The notes under the pieces are model-generated. The model had not been told where the DNA came from and made no database searches. It was given only the letters and a program-made list of their open reading frames with translations. A DNA stretch of 64,000 nucleotides from positions 1 to 64,000 of the forward strand of contig JANDLV010000016.1 in NCBI GenBank assembly GCA_024330185.1. The letters are read 5' to 3'. Each line of letters opens with the position of its first letter. Position 1 is the first letter of the stretch. The position numbers and the translations under genes were made by a program. Origin of the DNA: Candidatus Siliceabacter maunaloa. Its GTDB lineage: Bacteria; Actinomycetota; Thermoleophilia; Solirubrobacterales; Solirubrobacteraceae. Shown here one piece after another: positions 9,412 to 18,159 of the stretch.

Positions 9412-12400
9412 ATGCCCCGCGACTACCTCACAGCCGTCCGCGAGCGCGTCGTCATCTTCGATGGCGGCATGGGCGCCACCCTGGAGGACTTCGACCTCGA
9501 CCTCGAGCGCGACTACCGGCTGCCCGGTCGCTGCCACGAGGCGCTGGTGCTCAACCGCCCCGATGTCATCGAGGGCGTCCACACGTCCATGATCGAGGCG
9601 GGAGCCGAGGTCGTGCAGACCGACAGCTTCCAGGCCAGCCGCCTCAAGCTCGACGAGTGGGGCCTGGCCGAGCACACCGTCGAGATCAACCGCCGCGCCG
9701 GGGAGATCGCCCGCAAGGCGGCGGGCGAGGAGCGCTTCGTGGCCGGCTCCATCGGACCGACCGGCTTCCTCCCCGCCTCTGACGACCCCACCCTGGGGCA
9801 GGTCTCCTTCCGCGAGCTGGTCGAGATATTCCGCGAGCAGTCCGGCGCCCTGGTCGACGGCGGCGTCGACCTGATCGTCATCGAGACCGTCCAGGACATC
9901 CTCGAGGCCAAGGCGGCCATCTTCGGCGCCCGCGAGGCGTTCAAGGAGAGGGGCCGCACGCTGCCCATCCAGGTCTCGGTCTCCCTGCTGCCCAACGGCG
10001 GCAAGATGCTGCTGGGCACCGACATCTCCTCCCTGCTGACCACGCTGGAGGCGCTGAAGGTCGAGGTCATCGGGCTCAACTGCTCGACCGGGCCCGAGGA
10101 CATGCGCGACGCGATCCGCTTCCTGGGCGAGCACTCACCGGTGCCGATCCACTGCATCCCCAACGCCGGCCTGCCCGTGCAGGGCCCCGACGGGGAGACC
10201 ATCTTCCCCGAGGAGCCCGAGCCGCTGGCCCAGACCCTGGGCGACTTCGTGGAGCGCTACGGCGTGAGCATCGTGGGCGGCTGCTGTGGCACCACGCCGC
10301 AGCACATCGCCGCCATGGCCGAGCGCTGCTGCGGTCTCCCCGTGTCCCCGCGCCCCGCCCCGCGCCCGCCGCACGTGAGCTCCATGATCACCGCCACGCC
10401 GCTGGTCCAGGAGCCCACCCCGTCGATGATCGGCGAGCGCGTGAACTCGCAGGGCTCGCGCAAGGCCAAGGAGCTGCTGCTGGCCGACGACTATGACGGC
10501 CTCGTGCAGGTCGCCGAGGACCAGGTCGAGGGTGGCGCCCACGTGCTCGACCTCTGCGTCGCGCTGACCGAGCGCGAGGACGAGGACGAGCAGATGCGCC
10601 GGGTGGCCAAGAGCGTGTCGCTCACCCAGCCCGCGCCGATCCAGATCGACTCCACCGAGCCCGCTGTCATAGCGATGGCACTGGACCAGATTCCCGGCCG
10701 CGCGATCGTCAACTCGGTCAATCTCGAGGCCGGGCGCGACAAGCTCGACGTGGTCACCCCGCTGGCCATCGAGCACGGCGCCGCGCTGATCGCGCTGACC
10801 ATCGACGAGGTCGGCATGGCCAAGACCGCGGAGCGCAAGCTGGAGATCGCCAGGCGCATCAAGGAGCTGGCCTGCGACGAGCACGGCCTGGATCCCGAGC
10901 TGCTCATCTTCGACCTGCTGACCTTCACGCTGACCACGGGCGACGAGGAGTGGCGCCCGTCCGCCGTCGAGACCATCGAGGGCATCCGCAGGCTCAAGGA
11001 GGCCCTGCCGCAGGTCAAGACCTCGCTGGGCGTCTCCAACGTCTCCTTCGGCGTCTCCCCCGGCGCCCGCGCAGTCCTCAACTCGACCTTCCTGCACCAC
11101 TGCGTCGAGGCGGGGCTGGATCTGGCGATGGTCAACCCCAACCACATCACGCCCTACGGCGAGATCTCCCAGCAGGAGCGCGACCTCGCCGACGACCTCG
11201 TCTTCAACCGCCGCGAGGACGCGCTGGAGCGCTTCATCGGCCACTTCGAGGAGAAGGGCGAGGAGGCGCAGGACGAGAAGGCCGACCCGACCGAGGGCAT
11301 GGAGCCCGAGGAGGCGCTGCACTTCCACATCCTGCGCCGCCGCAAGGAGGGCGTGGAGGCCTGGATCGACGCCTCCAACGAGAAGATCGGCGCCGTCCCC
11401 ACGCTCAACGACGTGCTGCTGCCGGCCATGAAGGAGGTCGGCGACAAGTTCGGCGCGGGCGAGCTCATCCTCCCCTTCGTGCTCCAGAGCGCCGAGGTCA
11501 TGAAGCGCGCCGTCGCGCGACTGGAGAACTACCTCGAGCGGACCGCCGACTACACGAAGGGGACGATCGTGCTGGCCACAGTGTTCGGCGACGTGCACGA
11601 CATCGGCAAGTCGCTGGTCAACACGATCCTCACCAACAACGGCTACTCGGTGGTCGACCTGGGCAAGCAGGTCCCGATCGGGAAGATCCTCGACGCGGCC
11701 AAGGAGCACCAGGCCACGGCCATCGGCCTGAGCGCCCTGCTGGTATCGACCTCCAAGCAGATGCCGCTGTGCATCCAGGAGCTCGACAGCCAGGGCCTCG
11801 AGTTCCCGGTGCTGCTGGGCGGCGCGGCGATCAACCGCAACTTCGGCCTGCGCGCGCTCTACCCGGGCGGGTCCAAGAGCGATGAGCTCTACGAGCCCGG
11901 CGTCTTCTACTGCAAGGACGCCTTCGAGGGCCTGGCCAAGATGGACCAGCTCGTGGAGCCCGAGAAGGCCCGGGTGCTGGTCGAGGAGACCCGGGCCGCC
12001 GCCGTGCGCCTGCGCGAGAAGGGCCCCGAGCCGGAGGCGCTGCCCACCGACGACGACTCGGTGCGCAGCGCCGCGAGCACCGAGACCCCGGTGCCCGAGC
12101 CCCCGTTCTGGGGCGTGCGCGAGATCGACGTCTCGCTGGACGAGGTCTACGCCCACCTGGACACCCACGTCCTGTTCAAGCTGCACTGGGGCGGCAAGGG
12201 CGTGAAGGGCGAGGAGTGGCGCAAGCTGGTCGACGAGGACTTCCGCCCGCGCCTGGAGCGCATGTGGAGCGAGCAGACCTACCTGCACCCGCGCACCAAG
12301 CTGGGGTACTTCCCCTGCTACTCCGAGGGCAACGACGTCGTGGTGCTCGACCCGGAGGACCGCGAGACGGTGCTCGAGCGCCTGACCTTCCCGCGCCAGC

Positions 12401-12984
12401 CCAAGCACGACCGCATCTGCCTGGCCGACTTCTATCGACCGAAGGACAGCGGGCAGCTCGACGTGGTCGCGCTGCAGGCCGTCACCGCGGGCGACGAGGT
12501 CACCGAGCTCATGGCCCAGCTCGAGCGCGACGGCGAGTTCGCCGAGCAGCTCTTCACCCACGGGCTGGGCGTGCAGTGCGCCGAGGGCATGGCCGAGTGG
12601 CTGCATGCCCGCGTGCGCGACGACCTCGACGTCGAGCCCGCCCAGGGCCGCCGCTACTCGTGGGGCTACCCCGCGTGCCCCGAGCAGTCCGAGCACGAGA
12701 AGGTCTCGCGCCTACTGGGCCTGCCCGACATCGGCATCCGCCTCACCGGCGGCTACGCCATCGAGCCCGAGCAGTCCACGCTGGCCATCATCGCCCACCA
12801 CCCCCAGGCCGTCTACTTCGGCATGAAGTCCGGCCGCCTGCCCGAGGACGCCGCGCCCGACGCCATCATCGCCGGCAGCGATCGCGACCCCTCGAGCCTC
12901 GACGAGGACCCGCCCGACGGCCCCGTCGAGGAGGAGTCCGAGCCGGCCATGGCCAGCTCGTCGGGGCGTCCGGGCGCGGAGTAG
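9412..12984 (+). CDS. metH: Cobalamin-dependent methionine synthase
   Basis: 1190 residues, full four-module length. Module 1 (to ~300) binds homocysteine and zinc: NCSTG (Cys ~224) and GGCCGTTP (~288). Module 2 (~330-620) is the methyltetrahydrofolate-binding barrel. Module 3 (~640-890) binds cobalamin through DVHDIGK (Asp ~727, His ~729). Module 4 (~910-1165) is the S-adenosylmethionine-dependent reactivation domain. It transfers methyl from methyltetrahydrofolate to homocysteine. ATG 9412 is favoured over an upstream in-frame start at 9373 because the family begins near DYLTAVRERVVIFDG. The 75-base leader is too short for a cobalamin or SAM riboswitch. Confidence 0.97.
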   Translation: MPRDYLTAVRERVVIFDGGMGATLEDFDLDLERDYRLPGRCHEALVLNRPDVIEGVHTSMIEAGAEVVQTDSFQASRLKLDEWGLAEHTVEINRRAGEIARKAAGEERFVAGSIGPTGFLPASDDPTLGQVSFRELVEIFREQSGALVDGGVDLIVIETVQDILEAKAAIFGAREAFKERGRTLPIQVSVSLLPNGGKMLLGTDISSLLTTLEALKVEVIGLNCSTGPEDMRDAIRFLGEHSPVPIHCIPNAGLPVQGPDGETIFPEEPEPLAQTLGDFVERYGVSIVGGCCGTTPQHIAAMAERCCGLPVSPRPAPRPPHVSSMITATPLVQEPTPSMIGERVNSQGSRKAKELLLADDYDGLVQVAEDQVEGGAHVLDLCVALTEREDEDEQMRRVAKSVSLTQPAPIQIDSTEPAVIAMALDQIPGRAIVNSVNLEAGRDKLDVVTPLAIEHGAALIALTIDEVGMAKTAERKLEIARRIKELACDEHGLDPELLIFDLLTFTLTTGDEEWRPSAVETIEGIRRLKEALPQVKTSLGVSNVSFGVSPGARAVLNSTFLHHCVEAGLDLAMVNPNHITPYGEISQQERDLADDLVFNRREDALERFIGHFEEKGEEAQDEKADPTEGMEPEEALHFHILRRRKEGVEAWIDASNEKIGAVPTLNDVLLPAMKEVGDKFGAGELILPFVLQSAEVMKRAVARLENYLERTADYTKGTIVLATVFGDVHDIGKSLVNTILTNNGYSVVDLGKQVPIGKILDAAKEHQATAIGLSALLVSTSKQMPLCIQELDSQGLEFPVLLGGAAINRNFGLRALYPGGSKSDELYEPGVFYCKDAFEGLAKMDQLVEPEKARVLVEETRAAAVRLREKGPEPEALPTDDDSVRSAASTETPVPEPPFWGVREIDVSLDEVYAHLDTHVLFKLHWGGKGVKGEEWRKLVDEDFRPRLERMWSEQTYLHPRTKLGYFPCYSEGNDVVVLDPEDRETVLERLTFPRQPKHDRICLADFYRPKDSGQLDVVALQAVTAGDEVTELMAQLERDGEFAEQLFTHGLGVQCAEGMAEWLHARVRDDLDVEPAQGRRYSWGYPACPEQSEHEKVSRLLGLPDIGIRLTGGYAIEPEQSTLAIIAHHPQAVYFGMKSGRLPEDAAPDAIIAGSDRDPSSLDEDPPDGPVEEESEPAMASSSGRPGAE

Positions 12985-12993
12985 CCTTTGCGC

Positions 12994-13551
12994 ATGGCCG
13001 TGCCGGTCCAGGCCCCCGCGATCATGACCGCCGAGGATCTCTTGGCGATGCCGGACGATGGGATGAAGCACGAGCTCGTGCGAGGGGAGCTGAGGACGAT
13101 GCCACCGGCGAACTACGAGCACGGATGGATCGCGAGCCGGATCGACCGCCGGCTCGGCAACCACGTCGAGGAGCACGGGACGGGTGACGTGACGACCGAG
13201 GTCGGCTTCAAGCTCCCCGGCGAGCCCGAGACCGTCCGGGCCGCCGATGTGGCCTTCGTGGTCCGCGAGCGGATCGAGAAGGTCGGCCGTTCACGGAAGT
13301 TCTTCGAGGGCGCGCCGGACCTCGCGGTCGAGGTCGTCTCCCCGGGCGACACCTCCACCGAGGTGCACGAGAAGGCACTGGACTGGCTCGCCGCCGGCAC
13401 CCGGCTCGTCCTCGTGGTCCACCCCCGACCCCGCACGATCACCGCCTACCGATCGGCCACCGACATCCGCATCCTCGGCGAGGCCGACACCCTCGACGCG
13501 AGCGATGTCGTGGACGGGTGGACGGTGCGCGTGGCCGAACTGCTGGGCTGA
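12994..13551 (+). CDS. Uma2-family putative restriction-fold nuclease
   Basis: 185 residues of the Uma2/DUF820 family, a PD-(D/E)XK-like fold common in cyanobacteria and actinobacteria with unknown cellular role. Features seen are the opening MTAEDLLAMPD, HELVRGEL, the acidic core RAADVAFV and PDLAVEVVSPGDT, and LDWLAAGTRLVLVVHP. It begins just after metH; a TTG at 12988 is an equally possible start. Uma2 genes often lie singly and are not known to act in methionine metabolism, so the link to metH is probably positional only. Confidence 0.85.
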   Translation: MAVPVQAPAIMTAEDLLAMPDDGMKHELVRGELRTMPPANYEHGWIASRIDRRLGNHVEEHGTGDVTTEVGFKLPGEPETVRAADVAFVVRERIEKVGRSRKFFEGAPDLAVEVVSPGDTSTEVHEKALDWLAAGTRLVLVVHPRPRTITAYRSATDIRILGEADTLDASDVVDGWTVRVAELLG

Positions 13552-13559
13552 GGCCGGTC

Positions 13560-13861
13560 TTGATACACAGCAAGCTGGGCCCGGGCTGCGAAGAACGAGA
13601 CCAGCTCGTCGAACGCCCGGCGGGCGAAGCTCGACGAGCCGCCGGCCTCGGGGAACATCGCCGTCGCCTCCGCGTACGTGGCGGCGGCGCAGAAGAAGAA
13701 CAGGCCGGTGATGAGGAACACCAGCGGCGTGAGCCCCAGCGCGAGCGATGCGAGGAGGCCCAGCGCGTAGTAGATCGACGAGCCGACGTTGCCGTACGCG
13801 GTCGCGAAGAGGCGTTGACGCCCAGCACCCGCTGGAGGCCGTGCAGGCGTCGTTCGGCCAT
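13560..13861 (-). pseudogene. APC-family amino acid permease, N-terminal remnant
   Basis: An ATG at 13861 opens AERRLHGLQRVLGVNA, then the frame shifts by one near 13815 and continues LFATAYGNVGSSIYYALG, LTPLVFLITGLFFF and FPEAGGSSSFARRAF. This is the N-terminal ~95 residues of an amino-acid permease that is normally ~450-650 residues. It ends abruptly near 13560 and the rest is missing. The remnant abuts a MITE-like element 3 bases upstream of its start codon. It carries both a frameshift and a truncation, so it is not functional. Confidence 0.8.
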
Positions 13862-13863
13862 TA

Positions 13864-14026
13864 GATGCTCGGTTCCGAATAGGACGGGTTCGCGGCAGTG
13901 CGCCGGGCGCCGCAGGGCGCCGCACGCGGCTGAAGGCGATGCCCGAGGCATCGGCGAAGCCGTGGGTGGCGATCCTGTGGTGATCCGGCGTGCTGCCGCG
14001 GACGCGGAGATTCGGAACCGAGCATC
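13864..14026. mobile_element. 163-bp element with perfect 17-bp terminal inverted repeats
   Basis: gatgctcggttccgaat (13864-13880) is the exact reverse complement of 14010-14026. The 129 bases between are GC-rich with no open gene. Size and structure fit a miniature inverted-repeat element. No clear target duplication is visible. It lies directly upstream of the permease remnant and would have separated that gene from its promoter. No other copy of the terminal 17-mer was noticed in the window. Confidence 0.65.
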
Positions 14027-14168
14027 CCAGCCCTTGAGCATCCGCCCGGGCGCGTGAAGGCCGCGTGGGTGAACGGACCGGCGGCATCAAGATCGTGAGG
14101 CCGGCAGCGCGTCGACACCGAGCCGGTAGACTGCAAAGACGCAACAGAGAAACCGCTACGGAGAAACG

Positions 14169-14663
14169 ATGGCAGAGAGTACGACAACGCGGCACGTCAG
14201 GATCGCGGGTCAGCAGTTCGCACTGCGCAACGCAGATGTGACGGGGGTCCTGCGAACTGTCGAGCCGGAGCCGATCAGGAGCCACTTCGTCGTGGTGGGG
14301 GCGCGACGCTTTCCCCCGAAGCAGGTCATCAGTGCGGTCACGGGCCTCGACCGAGCCGACTTCACGACGCACCAGGCGAGGCGCACCCTCATGCGGCTTG
14401 GCTTCTCCGCCGGCCGCCGCGGGGCCGGCACATCTCTCGCGCTCGGGAAGGGGCAGTGGGACGGTGCCTCTCCAGAGCGACTGGCCGACCGCTTGCGACC
14501 GCTCGCCGGCCGGTGGGTCGCCATCAGGGACGAGGACATCCTCCATGCTGCCGATTCGCCGCATGAGCTCGTCGGTTGGCTGGGACGGCAGGGGCAGAGC
14601 GCTGACAGCGTCTTTCGCGTGCCCGACGACGAGCTCGCCGCGAACGGGCTCGCTCCCCTGTGA
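14169..14663 (+). CDS. Protein with ScoMcrA-like N-terminal head domain
   Basis: 164 residues. The segment FVVVGARRFPPKQVISAVTG followed by TTHQARRTLMRLGF matches the small head domain found at the N-terminus of ScoMcrA-like restriction proteins and in many short actinobacterial proteins. The C-terminal part (~115-164) starts WVAIRDEDILHAADSP, a pattern seen in small partner domains. No nuclease or SRA domain follows. It overlaps the next gene by 4 bases, and the two probably work as a pair. Substrate and role unknown. Confidence 0.6.
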   Translation: MAESTTTRHVRIAGQQFALRNADVTGVLRTVEPEPIRSHFVVVGARRFPPKQVISAVTGLDRADFTTHQARRTLMRLGFSAGRRGAGTSLALGKGQWDGASPERLADRLRPLAGRWVAIRDEDILHAADSPHELVGWLGRQGQSADSVFRVPDDELAANGLAPL

Positions 14664-15076
14664 GGTTCGGCTTCCGGGAGATCCCGGACCCAGGCCAGGG
14701 GACGGTACGCCCGCGACCGATCGTCGATGTCGTGGTCGAGGGGTTGGCGATCGCACCTCAGGCGTGTCTCCTCGACAGCGGCGCAACGGCGATTCGACTC
14801 GGCTCTCACGTCGCCGAGCTGTGCGGCCTGGATCTCTCGGACGCACCGCGCAGGCAGGTGGGGGTCGGCGGCGCCCTGGTCGATGCCCGCATGGCCGACG
14901 TCAACCTCCGTGTGGCCGACGACGAGGGCACGTACGCGTGGACGGCGCCGGTCTGGTTCTGCGACCCCTGGACGCCGGCCTTCGGGCTCCTCGGGCTCAC
15001 GGGGTTCTTCGACCACTTCGAGGTCACGATCTCCTCGTACCGGGAGCGGATCGAGCTCACGCCCATCAGCGGGTGA
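14660..15076 (+). CDS. Retropepsin-like aspartyl protease
   Basis: 138 residues. It has the hydrophobic-hydrophobic-Asp-Ser-Gly motif of pepsin/retropepsin enzymes (CLLDSGATAIRL) and a later GLLGLTGFFDHF that forms the second hairpin of the fold. One active-site Asp per chain implies a dimer. The GTG start overlaps the TGA of the upstream gene. Similar short bacterial proteases pair with small unknown proteins. No membrane segment or signal peptide, so it is cytosolic. Confidence 0.7.
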   Translation: MRFGFREIPDPGQGTVRPRPIVDVVVEGLAIAPQACLLDSGATAIRLGSHVAELCGLDLSDAPRRQVGVGGALVDARMADVNLRVADDEGTYAWTAPVWFCDPWTPAFGLLGLTGFFDHFEVTISSYRERIELTPISG

Positions 15077-15103
15077 GGCATCTACACGAACCGGTAGCCG
15101 AGT

Positions 15104-15358
15104 GATGGGCATGGCGCTCCAGGCGCGCAGCGCGCGGCACACCTCCACGCCGTCGCCGTCGGGCAGCACCAGGTCGATGATCGCCGCGTCGGGCGGGCGC
15201 ACGGCGGCGGCGTCCAGCGCCTCCTGCGCGGTCTGCGCGGTCTGCGCGGTCTGCGCGGGCACGACCTCGAAGCCGGCCTCGCGCAGCACCACGCGCAGGG
15301 CGCGCAGGATCTGCAGCTCGTCGTCGCAGACCAGGACGCGGGCGACGGGAGCGCTCAT
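15104..15358 (-). pseudogene. Response regulator, receiver-domain fragment (KdpE-like)
   Basis: Starts with an intact ATG and reads 85 residues of a receiver domain: ARVLVCDDELQILRAL (acidic pair) and DAAIIDLVLPDGDG (phospho-acceptor Asp). It breaks off after RAWSAMPI, before the rest of the receiver and the DNA-binding domain. Frame continues only into unrelated antisense sequence. A 9-base repeat (about four copies near 15222-15260) has added Thr-Ala-Gln triplets between beta-2 and helix-2. The ATG overlaps the kinase-fragment stop (ATGA), the remains of a two-component operon. Confidence 0.8.
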
Positions 15359-15672
15359 GACGCCGCGACCGGACGGCGCTCCAGCGGCAGCTCGACGACG
15401 AAGGTCGAGCCCTGGCCGGGCAGCGACTCGGCCCACACCCGTCCGCCGTTGGCCTCCACGAAGCCGCGCACGATGGCCAGCCCCAGCCCGGAGCCGCCGC
15501 CGTGCTCGCCGGGCGCGCGCCAGAAGGGCTCGAAGAGGTGGCGCAGGCGGGCGTGGGAGCCCCGGGCCGCGGTCGATCACGCGCACCACGAGGCGGTCGG
15601 CGTCGGCCCGTGCGCGCACCTGCACCGGGTGGTCGCCGCTGAAGCGCCGCGCGTTCTCCAGCAGCCGTCGGC
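15355..15672 (-). pseudogene. Histidine kinase C-terminal fragment (KdpD-like)
   Basis: Only the ATP-binding end of a kinase remains: N-box LLENARRFSGDHP, G1 box VIDRGPG, and after a one-base frameshift near 15560 HLFEPFW and GSGLGLAIVRGFVEANGG. The sensor and phospho-acceptor parts are absent. At its upstream edge (~15672) the sequence runs directly into the serine-protease fragment, so a deletion or rearrangement fused two unrelated genes. The N-box spacing and sequence are most like KdpD-type kinases. Confidence 0.8.
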
Positions 15673-15906
15673 GCCGGCCACCACGTGGGCGGAGGTCAGC
15701 AGGAAGCCGTCGGGGGTGAGCACCACGCCGCTGCCCTCCCCCGCCCGCACGCGGCCGCCCCGCACGCGGCGGGTGACCCGCAGGTTGGCGACGGAGGGCG
15801 CGAGCCGCTCGGCCACGCCCACGACCAGCTCGGAGTAGGCGTCCAGGGCGCGGCGCTCGGCCTCGGGGGCCGGCGGGGCGGTCGCGCCCTCGCCCGGTGC
15901 TGTGAT
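15670..15906 (-). pseudogene. Second trypsin-like protease, N-terminal fragment
   Basis: Reads ALDAYSELVVGVAERLAPSV, RRVRGGRVRAGEGSGVVLTP and DGFLLTSAHVVAGADG, i.e. the first barrel of an S1C serine protease up to the catalytic His (SAHVV). It then joins the kinase fragment. The expected start codon is ATC at 15906-15904. A single C-to-G change on the plus strand at 15904 would have destroyed an ATGA overlap, removing both this start and the upstream stop. Confidence 0.7.
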
Positions 15907-16820
15907 GCCTCCACCGCCTCGGTCGGGGCCGCGAAGGTGACGGCCACGTCGCGCTCCTCGGTGCCCCGCACGACGCGCAGGGTCAGGCCGGCGCCGGTCT
16001 CCAGCGCGTCGAGCGCGGCGTAGAGCTGCTCGGTGCCGGCGCCGAGATCGCGTCCCTGGGCGGCGACGAGCAGGTCGCCGCGCTGCAGCCCCGCGCTCGC
16101 GGCCGGGCTGGTGTCCTCGACGGCGTGGACCAGCAGGCCGTCGCGCTCGGGCAGTCCGACCGCGCGGCGCATGCGCCGCGCCAGCGCCGGAGGGGCCACG
16201 GCGACGCCCAGGCGGCGGGGCGCGACCGACGCCGCCGGCCAGGCCGGCAATGCGCTCGCGCAGCGCCGCATCGGCGGGCACGGCGAGGATCAGCCCGCCG
16301 TCCCGACGGGACCGCATTGAGGCCCACGACGCGCCCGTCCAGGTCGACGAGCGGGCCGCCGGACGAGCCACGAGGCAGCGGCGCGCTGTGCTCGATAGCC
16401 CCCGCAATGCGCCGGCCGCGCGGCCCACGGAAGGCCGCTTCGGCGGCGGTGACCAGGCCGAAGGTGATGCGTAGGCCTCGCCCGCCGGGGTCCGCCAGGG
16501 CCATCACCGGCGCGCCGAGGCCGGGGGCGGAGCCGGCGGCGGCCAGGTCGAGCGTGGCGGCCTCGCCGGTCTCGACGTGCACGACAGCCACGCCGAGGTC
16601 CGGGTCGTGGCCGGCGACGCGGCCCTCGGCGCGCCGCCCGTCGCCAAAGGCGACATCGATGGTCTCCGCGCCGCGCAGCGCGTGCACGACGGTGAGGACG
16701 GTGTCCCGGGCGACTACGGCACCCGAGCCGAGGGCGCGACGTGGCGCGCGCAGGCCGACGACTGCTGGACCGACCTGCTGTGCGACGGCGGCGATGGTCG
16801 GCTGGAACTCGTGGAGAAGC
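15905..16820 (-). pseudogene. HtrA-like serine protease with PDZ domain, frameshifted
   Basis: Three reading-frame pieces together make one S1C protease. The first (~16820-16318) has VVHALR (His), HDPDLGVAVV (Asp) and RGSSGGPLVD (Ser), the full triad. The second (~16318-16220) continues GGLILAVPADAALRERI. The third (~16220-15910) is a PDZ domain with RRLGVAVAPP and AGLQRGDLLVAAQG. Two frameshifts break it, and no signal peptide or membrane anchor is seen. At its 5' edge it meets the HxlR remnant on the other strand. Frameshifts could in principle be sequencing errors, but the neighbouring truncated fusions argue for real decay. Confidence 0.75.
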
Positions 16821-17014
16821 ACGAGCCGACCGCCGCGGCCGCCGAGCTGGCCGGCGCGCTGCGCCTGCTGGCCGGCTGGGGAGCGCGCCACGCCGAGGGC
16901 GGCGGCGCGCTGCGCCACGAGGTCTGCGGTACGCCCCTGGAGGCGCGCCTGTGGTGCCCGAGCTGCGAGGCGCCCGTCGACCTCGGCGACGCCTCCGACA
17001 TCGACTACGCCTGA
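16795..17014 (+). pseudogene. HxlR-type regulator, C-terminal remnant
   Basis: The final ~70 residues resemble the end of HxlR-family winged-helix regulators: a helical dimer segment (ELAGALRLLAGWGARHAEGG) followed by a cysteine pattern, HEVCGTPLEARLWCPSCEAP. The DNA-binding N-terminus is missing; upstream in frame is antisense of the protease. This marks the right edge of the decayed stretch. Confidence 0.5.
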
Positions 17015-17062
17015 CGCAGGGACGAGCACGCCGGGTCGGACCGGGATTGCGATCATGTGGGC

Positions 17063-17599
17063 GTGCCCAACTTCACGATCACGCAGAAGATCCACCCGAT
17101 CTCGACGCGCTACGTCGTCACCGAAGCAGAAGGTGGCGGTGAGATCTGCCACGTGCGCAAGAAGAAGTTCCAGCTGCGCGAGGAACTGGTCCTGTGGGCC
17201 GATGAGGGCGAGACGCGTCCGTACGCCCGCGTCAAGGCCCGGAACGTGGTCGACTTCGGTGGAATCTACGAGGTCCTCGACGAGGCCGAGCGCCCGGTCG
17301 GCGCACTGCGCCGTCAGGGGATGCAGTCGCTGGCCCGCGTGCGCTGGGAGATCCTGGACGCAGGCGGGACGACACTCGCCGTCGTGCAGGAGGACTCGCT
17401 CGCGCTCGCCCTGCTGCGCCGCTTCGTCGGTCTCCCCCTGCCCGTCGGCTTCTCCTTCACCGCGCCCGACGGCGGCGTGGTCGGCAACCACAAGCGCCGC
17501 TTCGGCCTGCGCGACGTGTACGACCTGCAGGTCGACGGGATCGACCCGCGACTGGCGATCGCCCAGGGCATCGCCCTCGACGTGCTCGAGCAGCGCTGA
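17063..17599 (+). CDS. LURP-one-related (DUF567) protein
   Basis: 178 residues. The pattern of short strands, a KKKFQLREEL motif, paired VLDEAERPVGALRRQG and WEILDAGG repeats, and a closing GLRDVYDLQVDGIDPRLAIAQGIALD fits the LURP-one/Tubby-like barrel family. Members may bind membrane lipids; bacterial function is unknown. Starts with GTG at 17063 or 17057. It stands alone downstream of the decayed region and looks intact. Confidence 0.7.
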   Translation: MPNFTITQKIHPISTRYVVTEAEGGGEICHVRKKKFQLREELVLWADEGETRPYARVKARNVVDFGGIYEVLDEAERPVGALRRQGMQSLARVRWEILDAGGTTLAVVQEDSLALALLRRFVGLPLPVGFSFTAPDGGVVGNHKRRFGLRDVYDLQVDGIDPRLAIAQGIALDVLEQR

Positions 17600-17639
17600 G
17601 GACGCCGGTCACCGGACCGGTCGGCTAGTGGACAGGCCG

Positions 17640-18080
17640 CTAGGGCACCATGCGGATGCGGAAGGGCTGGTCCTCGCACCAGCCCTCGAGCTGGTTGCCC
17701 ATCGACGCGCCGGCGCCGCGGTTGTCGCTGGAGCGCACGTAGCGCACGCTGGCGCCGCGACCGCCCTCCTCCGACACCGCCGGCGGATACTCGTCGCGGT
17801 CGTAGCCCGAGCGGGTGGGAATCCCCTCCAGGGACTCCTCGCGGTTCTGGTCGGCCCCGGAGCGGTCGATGTGCAGCAGCGCCGGCTCGCCCGCGCGGAT
17901 GGCATCCTCGATGTGGTCGGTGGTGTAGGGGTAGCGCGACTCGTCGAGCTCGACCGAGATCGAGCGGTACTGACGATCGCACGACGCGGCGTAGGCGACG
18001 GTGTCGGCGGAGCCGAGGTCGGCGGCGGGAGCGACGACCAGGGCGCCGGTGGCGATGGTTGCGAGAAGGCTCTTGCGCAT
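17640..18080 (-). CDS. Secreted NucB-like deoxyribonuclease
   Basis: 146 residues from the ATG at 18080. Residues 1-~32 form a signal peptide ([20 protein letters not shown]). The mature part carries the NucA/NucB signature [10 protein letters not shown], then GASVRYV and [10 protein letters not shown], the metal and catalytic region of these extracellular, nonspecific DNases. Three cysteines may form a disulphide. Such enzymes recover nucleotides or act in competence, sporulation or biofilm turnover; here nothing nearby fixes the role. Confidence 0.85.
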   Translation of the reverse strand: MRKSLLATIATGALVVAPAADLGSADTVAYAASCDRQYRSISVELDESRYPYTTDHIEDAIRAGEPALLHIDRSGADQNREESLEGIPTRSGYDRDEYPPAVSEEGGRGASVRYVRSSDNRGAGASMGNQLEGWCEDQPFRIRMVP

Positions 18081-18159
18081 GTGGGAACAGTCGCCTGATC
18101 GAGGCACGGCCGAGTGACCGAGTGGTGAATCTCCGGTGGACAGTCGTCGGGTGACGTCA

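Noticed and set aside
10135-12696. 853-codon minus-strand frame inside metH
   Set aside because: Antisense of a fully motif-bearing MetH; composition is low-complexity His/Leu/Gly/Val.
16577-17014. Complete 145-residue plus-strand gene
   Set aside because: Its first half is antisense of the protease fragment; only the C-terminal ~70 residues resemble HxlR.
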